Of a stretch of 64,000 bases of DNA, positions 1 through 8,116 are shown piece after piece. Source of the stretch: Kaistia terrae (GTDB lineage Bacteria; Pseudomonadota; Alphaproteobacteria; Rhizobiales; Kaistiaceae); the NCBI RefSeq assembly GCF_026344005.1, contig NZ_JAPKNH010000008.1, forward strand, positions 119,405 to 183,404, given 5' to 3'. Each line of letters starts with the position of its first letter. Positions within the stretch are counted from its first letter, which is position 1. The position numbers were made by a program, and so were the translations under genes. The notes under the pieces are model-generated. The model searched no databases. It saw only the letters and a list, made by a program, of their open reading frames with translations, and was not told where the DNA came from.

Positions 1-713
1 CTGACTTCGGCGACGCCCGCCGTATCGGAGGCCTCGATTGCTGCCAGCACGGAGTGATCATTGACGCCGAAGATCACATTGATGTCGGGATAGGCGGCGA
101 ATGCATCCAGGCTTGCGCGCAAGGCAATGCGAAAACTGCCCTGCCCATCGACGCGCCAGGGGCGAACCGTGCCGCGAAACGTCTCGCCAAATCCCTTGAT
201 GAAGCCGTCGCAGCGGGCGCGGGTGTTCGGCAGCGTCTCCAGCGAGACCAGCAGCACGCGCGCCTCGTCGATCGCGCCGGACATCATGCGGCCGGCGGCG
301 CGGCCCAGTTCGCGCCCGGCGGTGAAATTATCCGGTCCCAGATAGACGCCGCCTTCCTGCGGCGAGGATTCGGCCAGGAATGGAATATGCCGGCGCTTCG
401 CCAGCATGCGCAGCGTATCCGCGCCGCGCCCGCCGATCGGCGGCAGCACGATGGCGTCGACGCCCTCGATCTCGTCCTGCAACGCGCTGTCGCGCGATGC
501 CGGAGGCTCGTCCCCCTGGGCCGAGGTCGCCTGCACCAGCGCCCCGCCATGCGTGCGCTCGACCCGGCCCTCCTCGGCCAGCCGAACGATGTCGCGCCGG
601 ATGGTGACGCTGGAGACGCGGCCGATGCGCTGCGCGATTTCCAGCACGGAGACTTCCTCGCCCGCCTGGGCCAGAATCTCGATAATGCGCTGTTCGCGTT
701 GCGATTTGATCAT
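1..713 (-). CDS. DeoR-type HTH regulator fused to a sugar-binding-protein-like domain (3' end outside window)
   Basis: Transcriptional regulator, read on the minus strand from ATG at 713; the gene runs off the left edge, so only the first 237 codons are present. Residues 1-55 form a DeoR-type winged helix (start MIKSQREQRIIEIL, then SVTIRRDI and ERTHGGAL). From about residue 75 on it resembles LacI/periplasmic sugar-binding domains (DAIVLPPIGGRG, NFTAGRELGRAAG, FGVNDHSVLAAIEAS) rather than the usual DeoR C-terminal sensor. That pairing suggests a free sugar or nucleoside as ligand, which is inference. It is divergent from the nucleoside hydrolase, a likely target. A duplicated TTGATC motif overlaps its start codon, suggesting autoregulation. 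Confidence 0.8.
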   Translation of the reverse strand, partial: MIKSQREQRIIEILAQAGEEVSVLEIAQRIGRVSSVTIRRDIVRLAEEGRVERTHGGALVQATSAQGDEPPASRDSALQDEIEGVDAIVLPPIGGRGADTLRMLAKRRHIPFLAESSPQEGGVYLGPDNFTAGRELGRAAGRMMSGAIDEARVLLVSLETLPNTRARCDGFIKGFGETFRGTVRPWRVDGQGSFRIALRASLDAFAAYPDINVIFGVNDHSVLAAIEASDTAGVAEV

Positions 714-720
714 ATTGATC
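706..720. promoter_or_regulatory. Candidate operator, copy 1 (TTGATC-N3-TTGATC)
   Basis: Two TTGATC hexamers in direct orientation, 9 bp apart start to start, overlapping the start codon of the DeoR-type regulator. The same arrangement recurs at 794-808. The binding protein is inferred to be the divergent regulator; no binding data are visible. Confidence 0.4.
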
Positions 721-793
721 GCTTTTCCTGATGTGCTGGTCATTATCCAGAACGGCTTTTAGCAAGCAAGTCTGCAAACTCGCATCAGGAATA

Positions 794-808
794 TTGATCA
801 AGTTGATC
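794..808. promoter_or_regulatory. Candidate operator, copy 2 (TTGATC-N3-TTGATC)
   Basis: Second occurrence of the paired TTGATC hexamers with identical 9-bp spacing, in the 301-bp gap between the divergent regulator and nucleoside hydrolase genes. Apart from these two sites I see no other clear element in 714-1014. Confidence 0.4.
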
Positions 809-1014
809 GAAATGGACTTAAGATGCTTGCCGATCGATCGCCTTGACCATTATCTGGCAGGTCTTCGAGGGGCAGCGGAAAAGCGGCGACGAAAGCCGCG
901 CCCCCTGTTCAGATCGGCAAATCTGTCCGATCTTGCCGGCCCCTCCGGGCGCCGATCGCCCGAGGCAGAAGAACGGGACGACTTGCCGGCCCGCCAGAAC
1001 GATCAGGACCCAGA

Positions 1015-2007
1015 ATGACAAGCCCGAGCACCGCCCCCATCAAGGTGATCTACGACACAGACCCCGGCATCGACGACGCCATGGCGCTGCTGTTCCTGGA
1101 ATATGCGCCGGAGATCGACCTCGTCGGCATCACCACCGTGCTCGGCAATGCCTCGATCGACACGACGACCCACAATGCGCTCTACCTGAAGCAGTTGTTC
1201 GACATCGCCGCGCCGGTGGCGCGCGGCGCGGGCAAGCCGCTGGTCGTGCCGATGGTCGAGGAGCCGCATTTCGTGCACGGCCGGAACGGCCTCGGCGAAG
1301 TTCCTATCCCCGACACGCTGTCGGTCAAGGAACATGAACTGCCGGCGCATCGCTTCATCATCGACATGGTGCGCAAGCACCCGCACGAGATCGTCATCGT
1401 CGCCGTCGGCCGCATGACCAACCTGGCGCTGGCGCTGCGCGAAGATCCCGGCATCGCCGAGTTGGTCAAGGAAGTCGTCATCATGGGCGGCGCGTTCGGC
1501 TTCTACGGTCATTCCGGCAATGTGACGCCGGTGGCCGAAGCCAACATCATCGGCGACCCGCACGCCGCCGACGAGATGTTCGCAGCCCCGTGGCCTGTCG
1601 TCGCCGTTGGCCTCGACGTGACGCAGGAATGTGTGATGACCACCGCCTACATGGCAGAGCTGCGCGAGAAGGGCGGCAAGGCCGGCCAGTTCTTCTGGGA
1701 TATCTCGCGCTTCTACGAGGACTTCTACCGCCGCGCGACTGGCATCGACGGCATCTTCGTGCACGATTCCTCGGCGGTCGCCTATCTGCTCGATCCGACC
1801 CTGTTCAAGACCCGTCCCGGCCCGATCAAGGTGGTGACCGAAGGCATCGCGATCGGCCAGACGATCCAGCAGCCGACGACCCGCTCGTTCCCACCGACGC
1901 CCTGGGACGGCTTGCCGAACCAGAAGATCTGCATCGCCGTCGACGGTCCGCGCTTCCTCGACCTCTACTTCAAGGTCATCGTCGAAGGCGCCGCCGCACG
2001 GGCGTGA
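1015..2007 (+). CDS. Nucleoside hydrolase (inosine/uridine-preferring family)
   Basis: Cytoplasmic N-ribohydrolase that cleaves nucleosides into base and (deoxy)ribose. The family signature DTDPGIDDA lies at residues 14-22 and supplies the calcium-binding aspartates. NVTPVAEANIIGDPHAA matches the conserved mid-protein motif, and VHDSSAVAYL with its metal-binding Asp lies near residue 245. At 330 residues it has normal family length. ATG at 1015 is used, with AGGACC just upstream. It is divergent from a DeoR-type regulator and followed 1 kb later by a deoC operon, which points to nucleoside salvage as a carbon source. Base preference cannot be read from the sequence. Confidence 0.9.
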   Translation: MTSPSTAPIKVIYDTDPGIDDAMALLFLEYAPEIDLVGITTVLGNASIDTTTHNALYLKQLFDIAAPVARGAGKPLVVPMVEEPHFVHGRNGLGEVPIPDTLSVKEHELPAHRFIIDMVRKHPHEIVIVAVGRMTNLALALREDPGIAELVKEVVIMGGAFGFYGHSGNVTPVAEANIIGDPHAADEMFAAPWPVVAVGLDVTQECVMTTAYMAELREKGGKAGQFFWDISRFYEDFYRRATGIDGIFVHDSSAVAYLLDPTLFKTRPGPIKVVTEGIAIGQTIQQPTTRSFPPTPWDGLPNQKICIAVDGPRFLDLYFKVIVEGAAARA

Positions 2008-2138
2008 GGCGTCTGGGTCGGGCGCCGGCAAGGCCCTCACCCTACCCTCTCCCGCAAGCGGGAGGGGGTTCCGGCCGGTGCTCGCCATCAATGACGACAA
2101 GCAGTCGAGATCCCCCTCTCCCGCGCCCCACACTTGGC

Positions 2139-2237
2139 GTCATCCTCGCGAAGGCGAGGACCCATTCCGCTGGGTTTTCGGGCGTTTCACCCGGAAAAAC
2201 CTCGGCTGAATGGGTCCCGGGTCAAGCCCGGGATGAC
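2139..2237. repeat. BIME-like palindrome-ended element, copy 1
   Basis: Begins GTCATCC and ends GGATGAC. Each end is a short hairpin (left arm ending AGGACCCATTC, right arm starting GCTGAATGGGTCC), and the middle is less conserved. Four further copies are at 2443, 2690, 9061 and 63778. Confidence 0.65.
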
Positions 2238-2340
2238 GGCGAGCGTGGACTGACGCCGGAGGTAAGATTGGGAGCAAAGTTGGGTTGGAGGTGGAGGTGA
2301 AGCTGGCGCCGGCGCCGACGAACAACTCCCTCGTCAGAAC

Positions 2341-2771
2341 TCTCCGTTTCCCCACCCTCCCCGTCATCCCTGCGAAAGCAGGGATCCATGCAGCCGAAGG
2401 CTCCCCGTTTGAGCCCCTCGCTCCCGCCTCCTACACACGGGCGTCATCCTCGCGCAGACGAGGATCCATGCAGCCGGGTTTTGGGGCGTGCAAACCTCAC
2501 CACGCTACCGCTGAATGGATCCCGGCTCGGGGGCCGGGATGACGACGAGCGTGAGCAGATGCCGGAGAGCAACTTCGGCAGCCGGACCTCTCCGTTTCCC
2601 CACCCTCCCCGTCATCCCTGCGAAAGCAGGGATCCATGCCGCCGAAGGCTCCCCGTTTGAGCCCCTCGCTCCCGCCTCCCACACCCGGCGTCATCCTCGC
2701 GCAGACAAGGATCCATGCAGCCGGGTTCTGGGGCGCGCGAACCTCCCCACGTTACCGCTGAATGGGTCCCG
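2341..2771. repeat. Direct duplication with a 248-bp period
   Basis: A segment of about 183 bp at 2341-2524 recurs with few changes at 2589-2771. Each copy starts TCTCCGTTTCCCCACCCTCC and contains one single hairpin followed by a full or partial palindrome-ended element. It looks like a local duplication of a compound repeat unit. Confidence 0.75.
2443..2543. repeat. BIME-like palindrome-ended element, copy 2
   Basis: Starts GTCATCCTCGCG, has the inner motif GGATCCATGCAGCCGGG, continues to GCTGAATGGATCC and closes with GGGATGAC. Same design as the copies at 2139, 2690, 9061 and 63778. Confidence 0.7.
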
Positions 2772-2790
2772 GATCTTCGCCCGGGATGAC
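2690..2790. repeat. BIME-like palindrome-ended element, copy 3
   Basis: Near-copy of the 2443-2543 element, with a few substitutions, displaced by the 248-bp duplication. Ends in CGGGATGAC. Confidence 0.7.
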
Positions 2791-2981
2791 GGCGAGGGTG
2801 GGGTGCGGCCGGCGCTCCTCATCGTCGAAGAGGCGAGCCGCGAATGCAGCCGCGCACCCTCTCCCGCTCGCGGGAGAGGGTTGGGGTGAGGGGCTTGCAC
2901 GCCTCGCATGACCCTCAGATCGAACCTTTGGCAACCACCCCCACTCCGCCTTGACTCTTCCCCAGCGACAGCCTATCCATT

Positions 2982-3012
2982 TCACATAAGTGATCGCGCC
3001 TCACATTTGTGA
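2982..3012. promoter_or_regulatory. Paired candidate operators TCACAT-AAGTGA and TCACAT-TTGTGA
   Basis: Two 12-bp imperfect palindromes, TCACATAAGTGA (2982-2993) and TCACATTTGTGA (3001-3012), lie 19 bp centre to centre and end 5 bases before the ATG of the SorC-type gene. Position and spacing suggest autoregulation of the regulator-deoC-aldehyde dehydrogenase operon. The identity of the binding protein is inferred. Confidence 0.5.
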
Positions 3013-3017
3013 AAGCC

Positions 3018-4040
3018 ATGCCGAGCGTCGCCACACCAGCGCCACCGACCCGTGATGAGCAGCGCGAGCACCGCATGGTGCAGGTCGCGAAGCTCTATTA
3101 CGACCTCGAGCGCACCCAGAGCGAGATCGCCGAGGAAGTCGGCCTGACCCGCTGGCAGGTGAGCCGGTTGCTGCGCGATGCGCGTGAAACCGGCATCGTC
3201 CGCATCGCCATCGTGCCCCGAGCGCAACGCCTGCCGGCGCTGGAATCCCGGCTGCAGAAGGCGTTCGACTTGCGCGAGGCGATCGTCGTGCCCTCGATGG
3301 GCGATGGCGACGTGGCGCAGGACGCGGTCGCGCAGGCGGCCGGACAGTATCTGGCCAGCCTCAGCCCGCGCCCCGGCCTTATTGGCGTCTCCTGGGGCCG
3401 GACCATGGCCTCCGTGGCGCACTGGCTGGCGCCCGGCTGGAACGATGGCGTCCGGATCGTGCTGATGAACGGCGCCACCAATCTGAAATCCGCGACTCTG
3501 AAGACCAACACCGTCGCCGAACGTTTCGCCGAGGCCGGCAATGGCACGGCGACTCTGCTGCCGGTGCCCGCTATCGTCGGACGCGCCGAGACGCGCAACG
3601 TCATCGAGGAAGACCCGGTCATCGCAAGCGTGCTGACGCTGGCCGGCGAGGCCCCCGTCGCCTGCTTCGGGCTGGGCGGCATGGCGGGATCGGTGCATGT
3701 CGAATCCGGCTACCTGACCGCCGAGGACGTCGACGGCCTCGCAGCCAAGAACGCCGTCGGCGACGTGCTCGGCCGCTTCATCGACGCGGACGGCGCCATT
3801 GCCGACCCGGCTCTCGATGCCCGCACCATCGGCCTCGCGCCCGAGAGACTGCGCGACAAGACTCATTCGATCGGCGTCGCCTCCGGCAAGGCAAAGCACG
3901 CCGTCGTCCTCGCCGCCCTGAAGGCGCGTTACGTCAACGTCCTCGTCACCGACGAGGCGACCGCGCTTCATGCCTTGTCCGACTACGCCACCAACGAAAA
4001 AACCCTTTCCGAAGACCGGGAGAAAACCCATGCCGGCTGA
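3018..4040 (+). CDS. SorC/DeoR-family sugar-phosphate-responsive regulator
   Basis: DNA-binding regulator of the SorC family, the family of Bacillus subtilis DeoR, whose effector is deoxyribose-5-phosphate. The N-terminal helix-turn-helix (YYDLERTQSEIAEEVGLTRW, then QVSRLLRDARETG) spans about residues 20-55. A sugar-phosphate-binding Rossmann-like domain follows (LIGVSWGRTMASVA; FGLGGMAGS; IGVASGKAKH). ATG at 3018 is preferred; an in-frame GTG at 3009 lies inside the second palindrome. The 3' end overlaps deoC by 11 bases, so the two are translationally linked and the likely effector is the DeoC substrate. The paired palindromes at 2982-3012 are the likely operator. Confidence 0.85.
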   Translation: MPSVATPAPPTRDEQREHRMVQVAKLYYDLERTQSEIAEEVGLTRWQVSRLLRDARETGIVRIAIVPRAQRLPALESRLQKAFDLREAIVVPSMGDGDVAQDAVAQAAGQYLASLSPRPGLIGVSWGRTMASVAHWLAPGWNDGVRIVLMNGATNLKSATLKTNTVAERFAEAGNGTATLLPVPAIVGRAETRNVIEEDPVIASVLTLAGEAPVACFGLGGMAGSVHVESGYLTAEDVDGLAAKNAVGDVLGRFIDADGAIADPALDARTIGLAPERLRDKTHSIGVASGKAKHAVVLAALKARYVNVLVTDEATALHALSDYATNEKTLSEDREKTHAG

Positions 4041-5046
4041 CGGCTCCACGGAGCGCAAGACTCCGTCCACATCGAATGCGCCGCCGCTATCCAACGCCCT
4101 GAAGCGCAATGACGGCACGCCGTTGCAGGTTGACTGGTTCGAAAGCGCCCAGGTCAACACCTCGGCCGCCGAACGCCGCGCCGCGACGCTTTCCACAAGG
4201 CGGACGGTGAAGAAGGAATATCAGGCGGCCTGGCTGATCAAGGCCGTGACGCTGATGGACCTGACGACGCTCGCAGGCGACGATACGCCCGCCCGCGTCC
4301 ACCGGCTCTGCATGAAGGCGCGCCGGCCGTTCCGCGAGGACCTGGTCGAGGCGCTCGGGCTCCAGGCCAATCCGCCAAAAGTCGGCGCCGTCTGTGTCTA
4401 TCCGACGATGGTCGCGCCCGCCGTCAAGGCGCTGGAAGGCTCGGGCATTCCCGTCGCCTCGGTCGCCACCGGCTTCCCGGCCGGCCTGACCCCTCTGAAG
4501 CAGCGGCTGGAGGAGATCCACTACGCCGTCGGCGAGGGCGCGCATGAGATCGACATCGTCATCACCCGCGCCCATGTGCTGAACGCCGACTGGCAGGCGC
4601 TCTATGACGAAGTCGCCGCCATGCGCGAGGCCTGCGGCGAGGCGCATCTGAAGGCGATCCTCGCGACCGGCGATCTGAAGACACTGCGCAATGTCTACAA
4701 GGCGTCGATGGTCGCCATGCAGGCCGGCGCCGACTTCATCAAGACCTCGACCGGCAAGGAAGACGTCAATGCGACGCTGCCGGTCAGCCTGGTGATGTGC
4801 CGCGCCATCCGCGACTACGAAGCGCTGACCGGCTTCAAGATCGGCTTCAAGCCCGCCGGCGGTCTCAAGACCGCCAAGGACGCCATGTCCTGGCTGATCC
4901 TGATGAAGGAAGAGTTGGGTAATGCCTGGCTCGAGCCGGACCTGTTCCGCATCGGCGCCAGTTCGCTGCTCGCCGACATCGAGCGGCAGATCGAGCATTT
5001 CGTCACCGGCCGCTATTCGTCCACCATCCGTCACGCGCTCGCCTGA
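4030..5046 (+). CDS. deoC: Deoxyribose-phosphate aldolase
   Basis: Class I aldolase splitting 2-deoxyribose-5-phosphate into glyceraldehyde-3-phosphate and acetaldehyde, the last step of deoxynucleoside sugar breakdown in the cytoplasm. The Schiff-base lysine is in DFIKTSTGK (about K238) and the second active-site lysine in IGFKPAGGLKT. The TIM-barrel core starts near residue 65 (LIKAVTLMDLTTLAGDDT). The protein has 338 residues, with about 60 residues of N-terminal extension relative to the short E. coli-type core. The start at 4030 is set by GGGAGA 7 bases upstream and an 11-base overlap with the regulator. The aldehyde dehydrogenase follows after 11 bases. Confidence 0.95.
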   Translation: MPADGSTERKTPSTSNAPPLSNALKRNDGTPLQVDWFESAQVNTSAAERRAATLSTRRTVKKEYQAAWLIKAVTLMDLTTLAGDDTPARVHRLCMKARRPFREDLVEALGLQANPPKVGAVCVYPTMVAPAVKALEGSGIPVASVATGFPAGLTPLKQRLEEIHYAVGEGAHEIDIVITRAHVLNADWQALYDEVAAMREACGEAHLKAILATGDLKTLRNVYKASMVAMQAGADFIKTSTGKEDVNATLPVSLVMCRAIRDYEALTGFKIGFKPAGGLKTAKDAMSWLILMKEELGNAWLEPDLFRIGASSLLADIERQIEHFVTGRYSSTIRHALA

Positions 5047-5057
5047 GGAAAACGAAC

Positions 5058-7451
5058 ATGGCACTCGTCAAGGACATCCTCGTGAGCATGGATTACGGCC
5101 CCGCTCCGGAAGTGAACGAACCCGTCGTCGGCTGGCTCGACCAGCACAAGGACGGCTTCAACCATTTCATCGACGGCAAGTTCGTCGCGCCGTCGGAAGG
5201 CAAGCGCTTCCCGGTGTTCAACCCGGCCTATGAGACCGAGCTGGCGCAGGTCGCCCAGGGCAACGCCGCCGACGTCGACAAGGCCGTCAAGGCCGCGCGC
5301 AAGGCGTTCAAGTCGTGGTCGGCACTCACCGGCCATGATCGCGCCGTCTATCTCTACGCCATCGCCCGCCACATCCAGAAGCGCGAGCGCTTCCTCTCCG
5401 TGCTGGAGACGATGGACAATGGCAAGCCGATCCGCGAAACGCGCGACATCGACATTCCCCTCGTCGCCCGCCACTTCTACCACCACGCCGGCTGGGCCGA
5501 ACTGATCGAGAGCGAGTTCCCCGGCGAAGGACCGGTCGGTGTCTGCGGCCAGATCATTCCGTGGAACTTCCCGCTGCTGATGCTGGCCTGGAAGATCGCC
5601 CCGGCGCTGGCCGCCGGCAACACGGTCGTGCTGAAGCCGGCCGAATACACGCCGCTGACGGCGCTTGCCTTTGCCGAGATCTGCCGCGAGGTCGGTCTGC
5701 CGGCCGGCGTCGTCAACATCGTCACCGGCGACGGCGTCACGGGTAATGCCATCGTCGAGCATCCGGACGTCGACAAGATCGCCTTCACCGGCTCGACCGA
5801 GGTCGGCCGCATCATCCGCGAGAAGACGGCGGGCTCCGGCAAGAAGCTGTCGCTGGAGCTTGGCGGCAAATCGCCCTTCATCATCTTCGAGGACGCCGAC
5901 CTCGATGGCGCCGTCGAAGGTGTGGTCGATGCGATCTGGTTCAACCAGGGCCAGGTCTGCTGCGCCGGCTCCCGCCTGCTGGTGCAGGAGGGCGTCGCCG
6001 AAGCCGTCTATGCCAAGCTGCGCACCCGCATGGCCAATCTTCGCGTCGGCGATCCGCTCGACAAGTCGATCGACATGGGCGCCATCGTCGACCCGGTCCA
6101 GCTGAAGCGGATCAAGGAGCTGGTCGCCAAGGGCGAAGCCGAGGGCGCGACGCTCTTCCAGGTTAACAAAGGGTTACCAGCGAAGGGCTGTTTCTTCCCG
6201 CCGTCGCTGTTCACCAATGTCGCGCCGGCATCGACCATCGCCGAGGTCGAGATCTTCGGACCCGTGCTGGTCGGCATGACCTTCCGCACCCCCGACGAGG
6301 CGGTGGCGATCGCCAACAACAGCCGTTTCGGCCTCGCCGCTTCGGTCTGGTCGGAAAACGTCAATGTCACGCTCGACATCGCAGCCAAGCTGAAGGCCGG
6401 CGTGGTCTGGATCAACTCGACCAACATGTTCGACGCCGCCTCCGGCTTCGGCGGTTATCGCGAGAGCGGTTTTGGCCGCGAAGGCGGGCGCGAGGGCATG
6501 GCTGAATATCTGAAGCCGGTCACCGACAAGCCCTTGAAGGCAGACGAGAAAGTCGCTGCCAAGCTGTCGCCGCTGCCGGTCGCCGATGACGAGATATCGG
6601 GACTGCCGTCGATCGACCGCACGGCAAAACTCTATGTCGGCGGCAAGCAGGCTCGGCCGGATTCGGGCTATTCCTACACGGTGCTCGGTCCGAAGGGGCA
6701 GCCGATCAGCCAGGCCGGCCTCGGCAACCGCAAGGACATCCGCAACGCCGTCGAAGCGGCCGGCAAGGCCGGATCGTGGGGCGGCGCCACGGCGCATAAC
6801 CGCGCGCAAGTGCTTTACTACGTTGCGGAAAATCTCTCTTCCCGCGCCAAGGAGTTTGAAGCGCGGATCGTTGCCATGACCGGTGTCTCGGCCAAGGCGG
6901 CGGCGGAAGAGGTGGCAGTCTCTATCCGGCGGACCTTCTGGTACGCGGCCCAGGCCGACAAGTTCGACGGCGCGGTGCATGCCACCAAGTCGCGGCATGT
7001 CACGCTTGCCATGAACGAAGCCTTTGGCAACATGGGCATTCTCTGCCCGGACGAGGCGCCGCTGCTCGGCTTCGTCTCGCTGGTGATGCCGGCTATCGCC
7101 ATGGGCAACCGGGTCATCGTCGTGCCGTCCTCCAGCCATCCGCTGGCGGCGACCGACTTCTACCAGATCCTCGACACTTCGGATGTGCCGGCCGGCGTGG
7201 TCAACATTGTCACCGGCGAGCGCGACGCTCTCGCCAAGACGCTGGCCGAGCACGACGACGTCGCGGCACTCTGGTATTTCGGCTCCAAGGCCGGCAGCGC
7301 GCTGGTGGAAAAGGCTTCGGCCGGTAATCTGAAGCCGGTCTGGGCCAACCAGGGCATTCCGCGCCGCTGGACCGAGGCTTCCGCGCAGGGCCGCGAGTTT
7401 CTGCGTCGCGCCACCCAGGTCAAGAACATCTGGGTCCCTTACGGCGAATAG
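5058..7451 (+). CDS. Two-domain aldehyde dehydrogenase
   Basis: NAD(P)-dependent aldehyde dehydrogenase, probably oxidising the acetaldehyde released by DeoC. Residues 1-485 form a complete ALDH domain: IIPWNFPLLMLAWKIAPAL, the catalytic-Glu motif SLELGGKSPFIIF, the catalytic cysteine in FNQGQVCCAGSR (C301), and a C-terminal GGYRESGFGREGG. Residues about 515-797 are a second ALDH-like segment (KLYVGGKQARPDSGYSYTVL, MPAIAMGNRVIVVPS, GVVNIVTGERDALAKTL) in which I find no catalytic cysteine motif. At 797 residues it is far longer than a standard ALDH of about 500. Two-domain enzymes of this kind occur beside deoC in Hyphomicrobiales from general knowledge. Substrate is inferred from context. Confidence 0.88.
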   Translation: MALVKDILVSMDYGPAPEVNEPVVGWLDQHKDGFNHFIDGKFVAPSEGKRFPVFNPAYETELAQVAQGNAADVDKAVKAARKAFKSWSALTGHDRAVYLYAIARHIQKRERFLSVLETMDNGKPIRETRDIDIPLVARHFYHHAGWAELIESEFPGEGPVGVCGQIIPWNFPLLMLAWKIAPALAAGNTVVLKPAEYTPLTALAFAEICREVGLPAGVVNIVTGDGVTGNAIVEHPDVDKIAFTGSTEVGRIIREKTAGSGKKLSLELGGKSPFIIFEDADLDGAVEGVVDAIWFNQGQVCCAGSRLLVQEGVAEAVYAKLRTRMANLRVGDPLDKSIDMGAIVDPVQLKRIKELVAKGEAEGATLFQVNKGLPAKGCFFPPSLFTNVAPASTIAEVEIFGPVLVGMTFRTPDEAVAIANNSRFGLAASVWSENVNVTLDIAAKLKAGVVWINSTNMFDAASGFGGYRESGFGREGGREGMAEYLKPVTDKPLKADEKVAAKLSPLPVADDEISGLPSIDRTAKLYVGGKQARPDSGYSYTVLGPKGQPISQAGLGNRKDIRNAVEAAGKAGSWGGATAHNRAQVLYYVAENLSSRAKEFEARIVAMTGVSAKAAAEEVAVSIRRTFWYAAQADKFDGAVHATKSRHVTLAMNEAFGNMGILCPDEAPLLGFVSLVMPAIAMGNRVIVVPSSSHPLAATDFYQILDTSDVPAGVVNIVTGERDALAKTLAEHDDVAALWYFGSKAGSALVEKASAGNLKPVWANQGIPRRWTEASAQGREFLRRATQVKNIWVPYGE

Positions 7452-7465
7452 CCGTTTGCCAACAA

Positions 7466-7515
7466 TCTCCTCCGCTTGGTCGACCTGTCTTTTCCGGGCG
7501 ACTGAGCGGAGGAGA
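7466..7515 (+). terminator. Long inverted repeat after the deoC operon
   Basis: TCTCCTCCGCT (7466-7476) pairs with AGCGGAGGAGA (7505-7515) around a 28-base loop, with TTTT shortly after. It is a terminator or mRNA-end structure following the aldehyde dehydrogenase. The large loop makes this only moderately convincing. Confidence 0.4.
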
Positions 7516-7605
7516 CACTTTTCCGTCCGCTCTTGAGCCCGGGCCCGCGATCGACCATGCTGCGCCGCCAGCCGTGGGGGAGCCATTGGTTCGGCGGGAG
7601 AGGGC

Positions 7606-8097
7606 ATGAGCAACCGGTTCGAATCCGAGGCGTTTCGCTGCGAGGAGCCTGGCGGACTCGACGACGCCACGCGCACCTATGTCGAGGCGGCGGGGCCCTG
7701 CTTCGAGGATTTGCGCGCCGTCACGGCGCAGCTGGGCGGCCTGCTGCTGCTCGCCGCCAGCGGTGCGCGCTCGGCCGGGCCCCATCATCCCATGCTCGCC
7801 GTCGCAGCGGATCTGTTGGAGAGCGCCCGCGATGCCACGCTTCGCCTGACGCCCCGTTCCGCCAAAACCCGCCATCATCACGACCATCTCGTCGCCACGG
7901 CCACGCGGCTGACGGAAACTCTCGCCCTCATCAGTGCCGCGCCACTTAGCCGCGAAGGCGTCACCGAACCGAAGCGGCTGCTCGACGCCGCCTGGGCCGA
8001 ACTCGGCGCCGCGTCGAGGGCGCTGCCCGGTTTTGACCTGATCGATCTCACCGGGGCCTGCTGCGCGATGCACGCGCCGGGCCTCGTCACAGCCTGA
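7606..8097 (+). CDS. Hypothetical protein (163 aa)
   Basis: I do not recognise this protein. It has good coding character and a strong ribosome-binding site (GGGAGAGG) before ATG 7606. The product is Ala/Leu-rich and probably helical, with a His cluster KTRHHHDH near the middle and cysteines in AGPCFEDL and GACCAMHA. No signal peptide or clear membrane span is visible. The next gene starts 19 bases downstream, so co-transcription with the metallo-hydrolase is likely. Confidence 0.6.
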   Translation: MSNRFESEAFRCEEPGGLDDATRTYVEAAGPCFEDLRAVTAQLGGLLLLAASGARSAGPHHPMLAVAADLLESARDATLRLTPRSAKTRHHHDHLVATATRLTETLALISAAPLSREGVTEPKRLLDAAWAELGAASRALPGFDLIDLTGACCAMHAPGLVTA

Positions 8098-8116
8098 AAC
8101 GCGGCCGGGAGGGCCC

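Larger units (their letters stand above)
2008..3017. repeat. Gene-free kilobase filled with palindromic repeats
   Basis: About 1 kb without a credible gene; short ORFs here only translate repeats. It holds three copies of a roughly 100-bp palindrome-ended element (2139-2237, 2443-2543, 2690-2790) and two single hairpins starting at 2363 and 2611. Palindromes of the CTCTCCCGC...GCGGGAGAG type lie near 2044-2070 and 2855-2881. The last 40 bases hold candidate operators of the downstream regulator. Confidence 0.8.

Noticed and set aside
54..731. 225-codon plus-strand ORF at the left edge
   Set aside because: It is the antisense of the partial DeoR-type gene, whose translation gives recognisable HTH and sugar-binding motifs; the plus frame gives none.
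1003..2133. 376-codon minus-strand ORF
   Set aside because: Mirror frame of the nucleoside hydrolase, with the skewed His/Arg/Asp composition typical of antisense frames in GC-rich DNA.
2341..2771. CRISPR-like spacing of repeats
   Set aside because: Only two long direct copies with a 248-bp period, internal palindromes and no cas genes. It is an intergenic repeat cluster.
2285..2909. Several short ORFs in the 2.1-2.9 kb gap
   Set aside because: They translate repeat DNA and change with the repeat copy; no ribosome-binding sites or protein features.
3009..3017. GTG 3009 as the start of the SorC-type gene
   Set aside because: It lies inside the second candidate operator; ATG 3018 gives a normal N-terminus. 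The difference is three residues.
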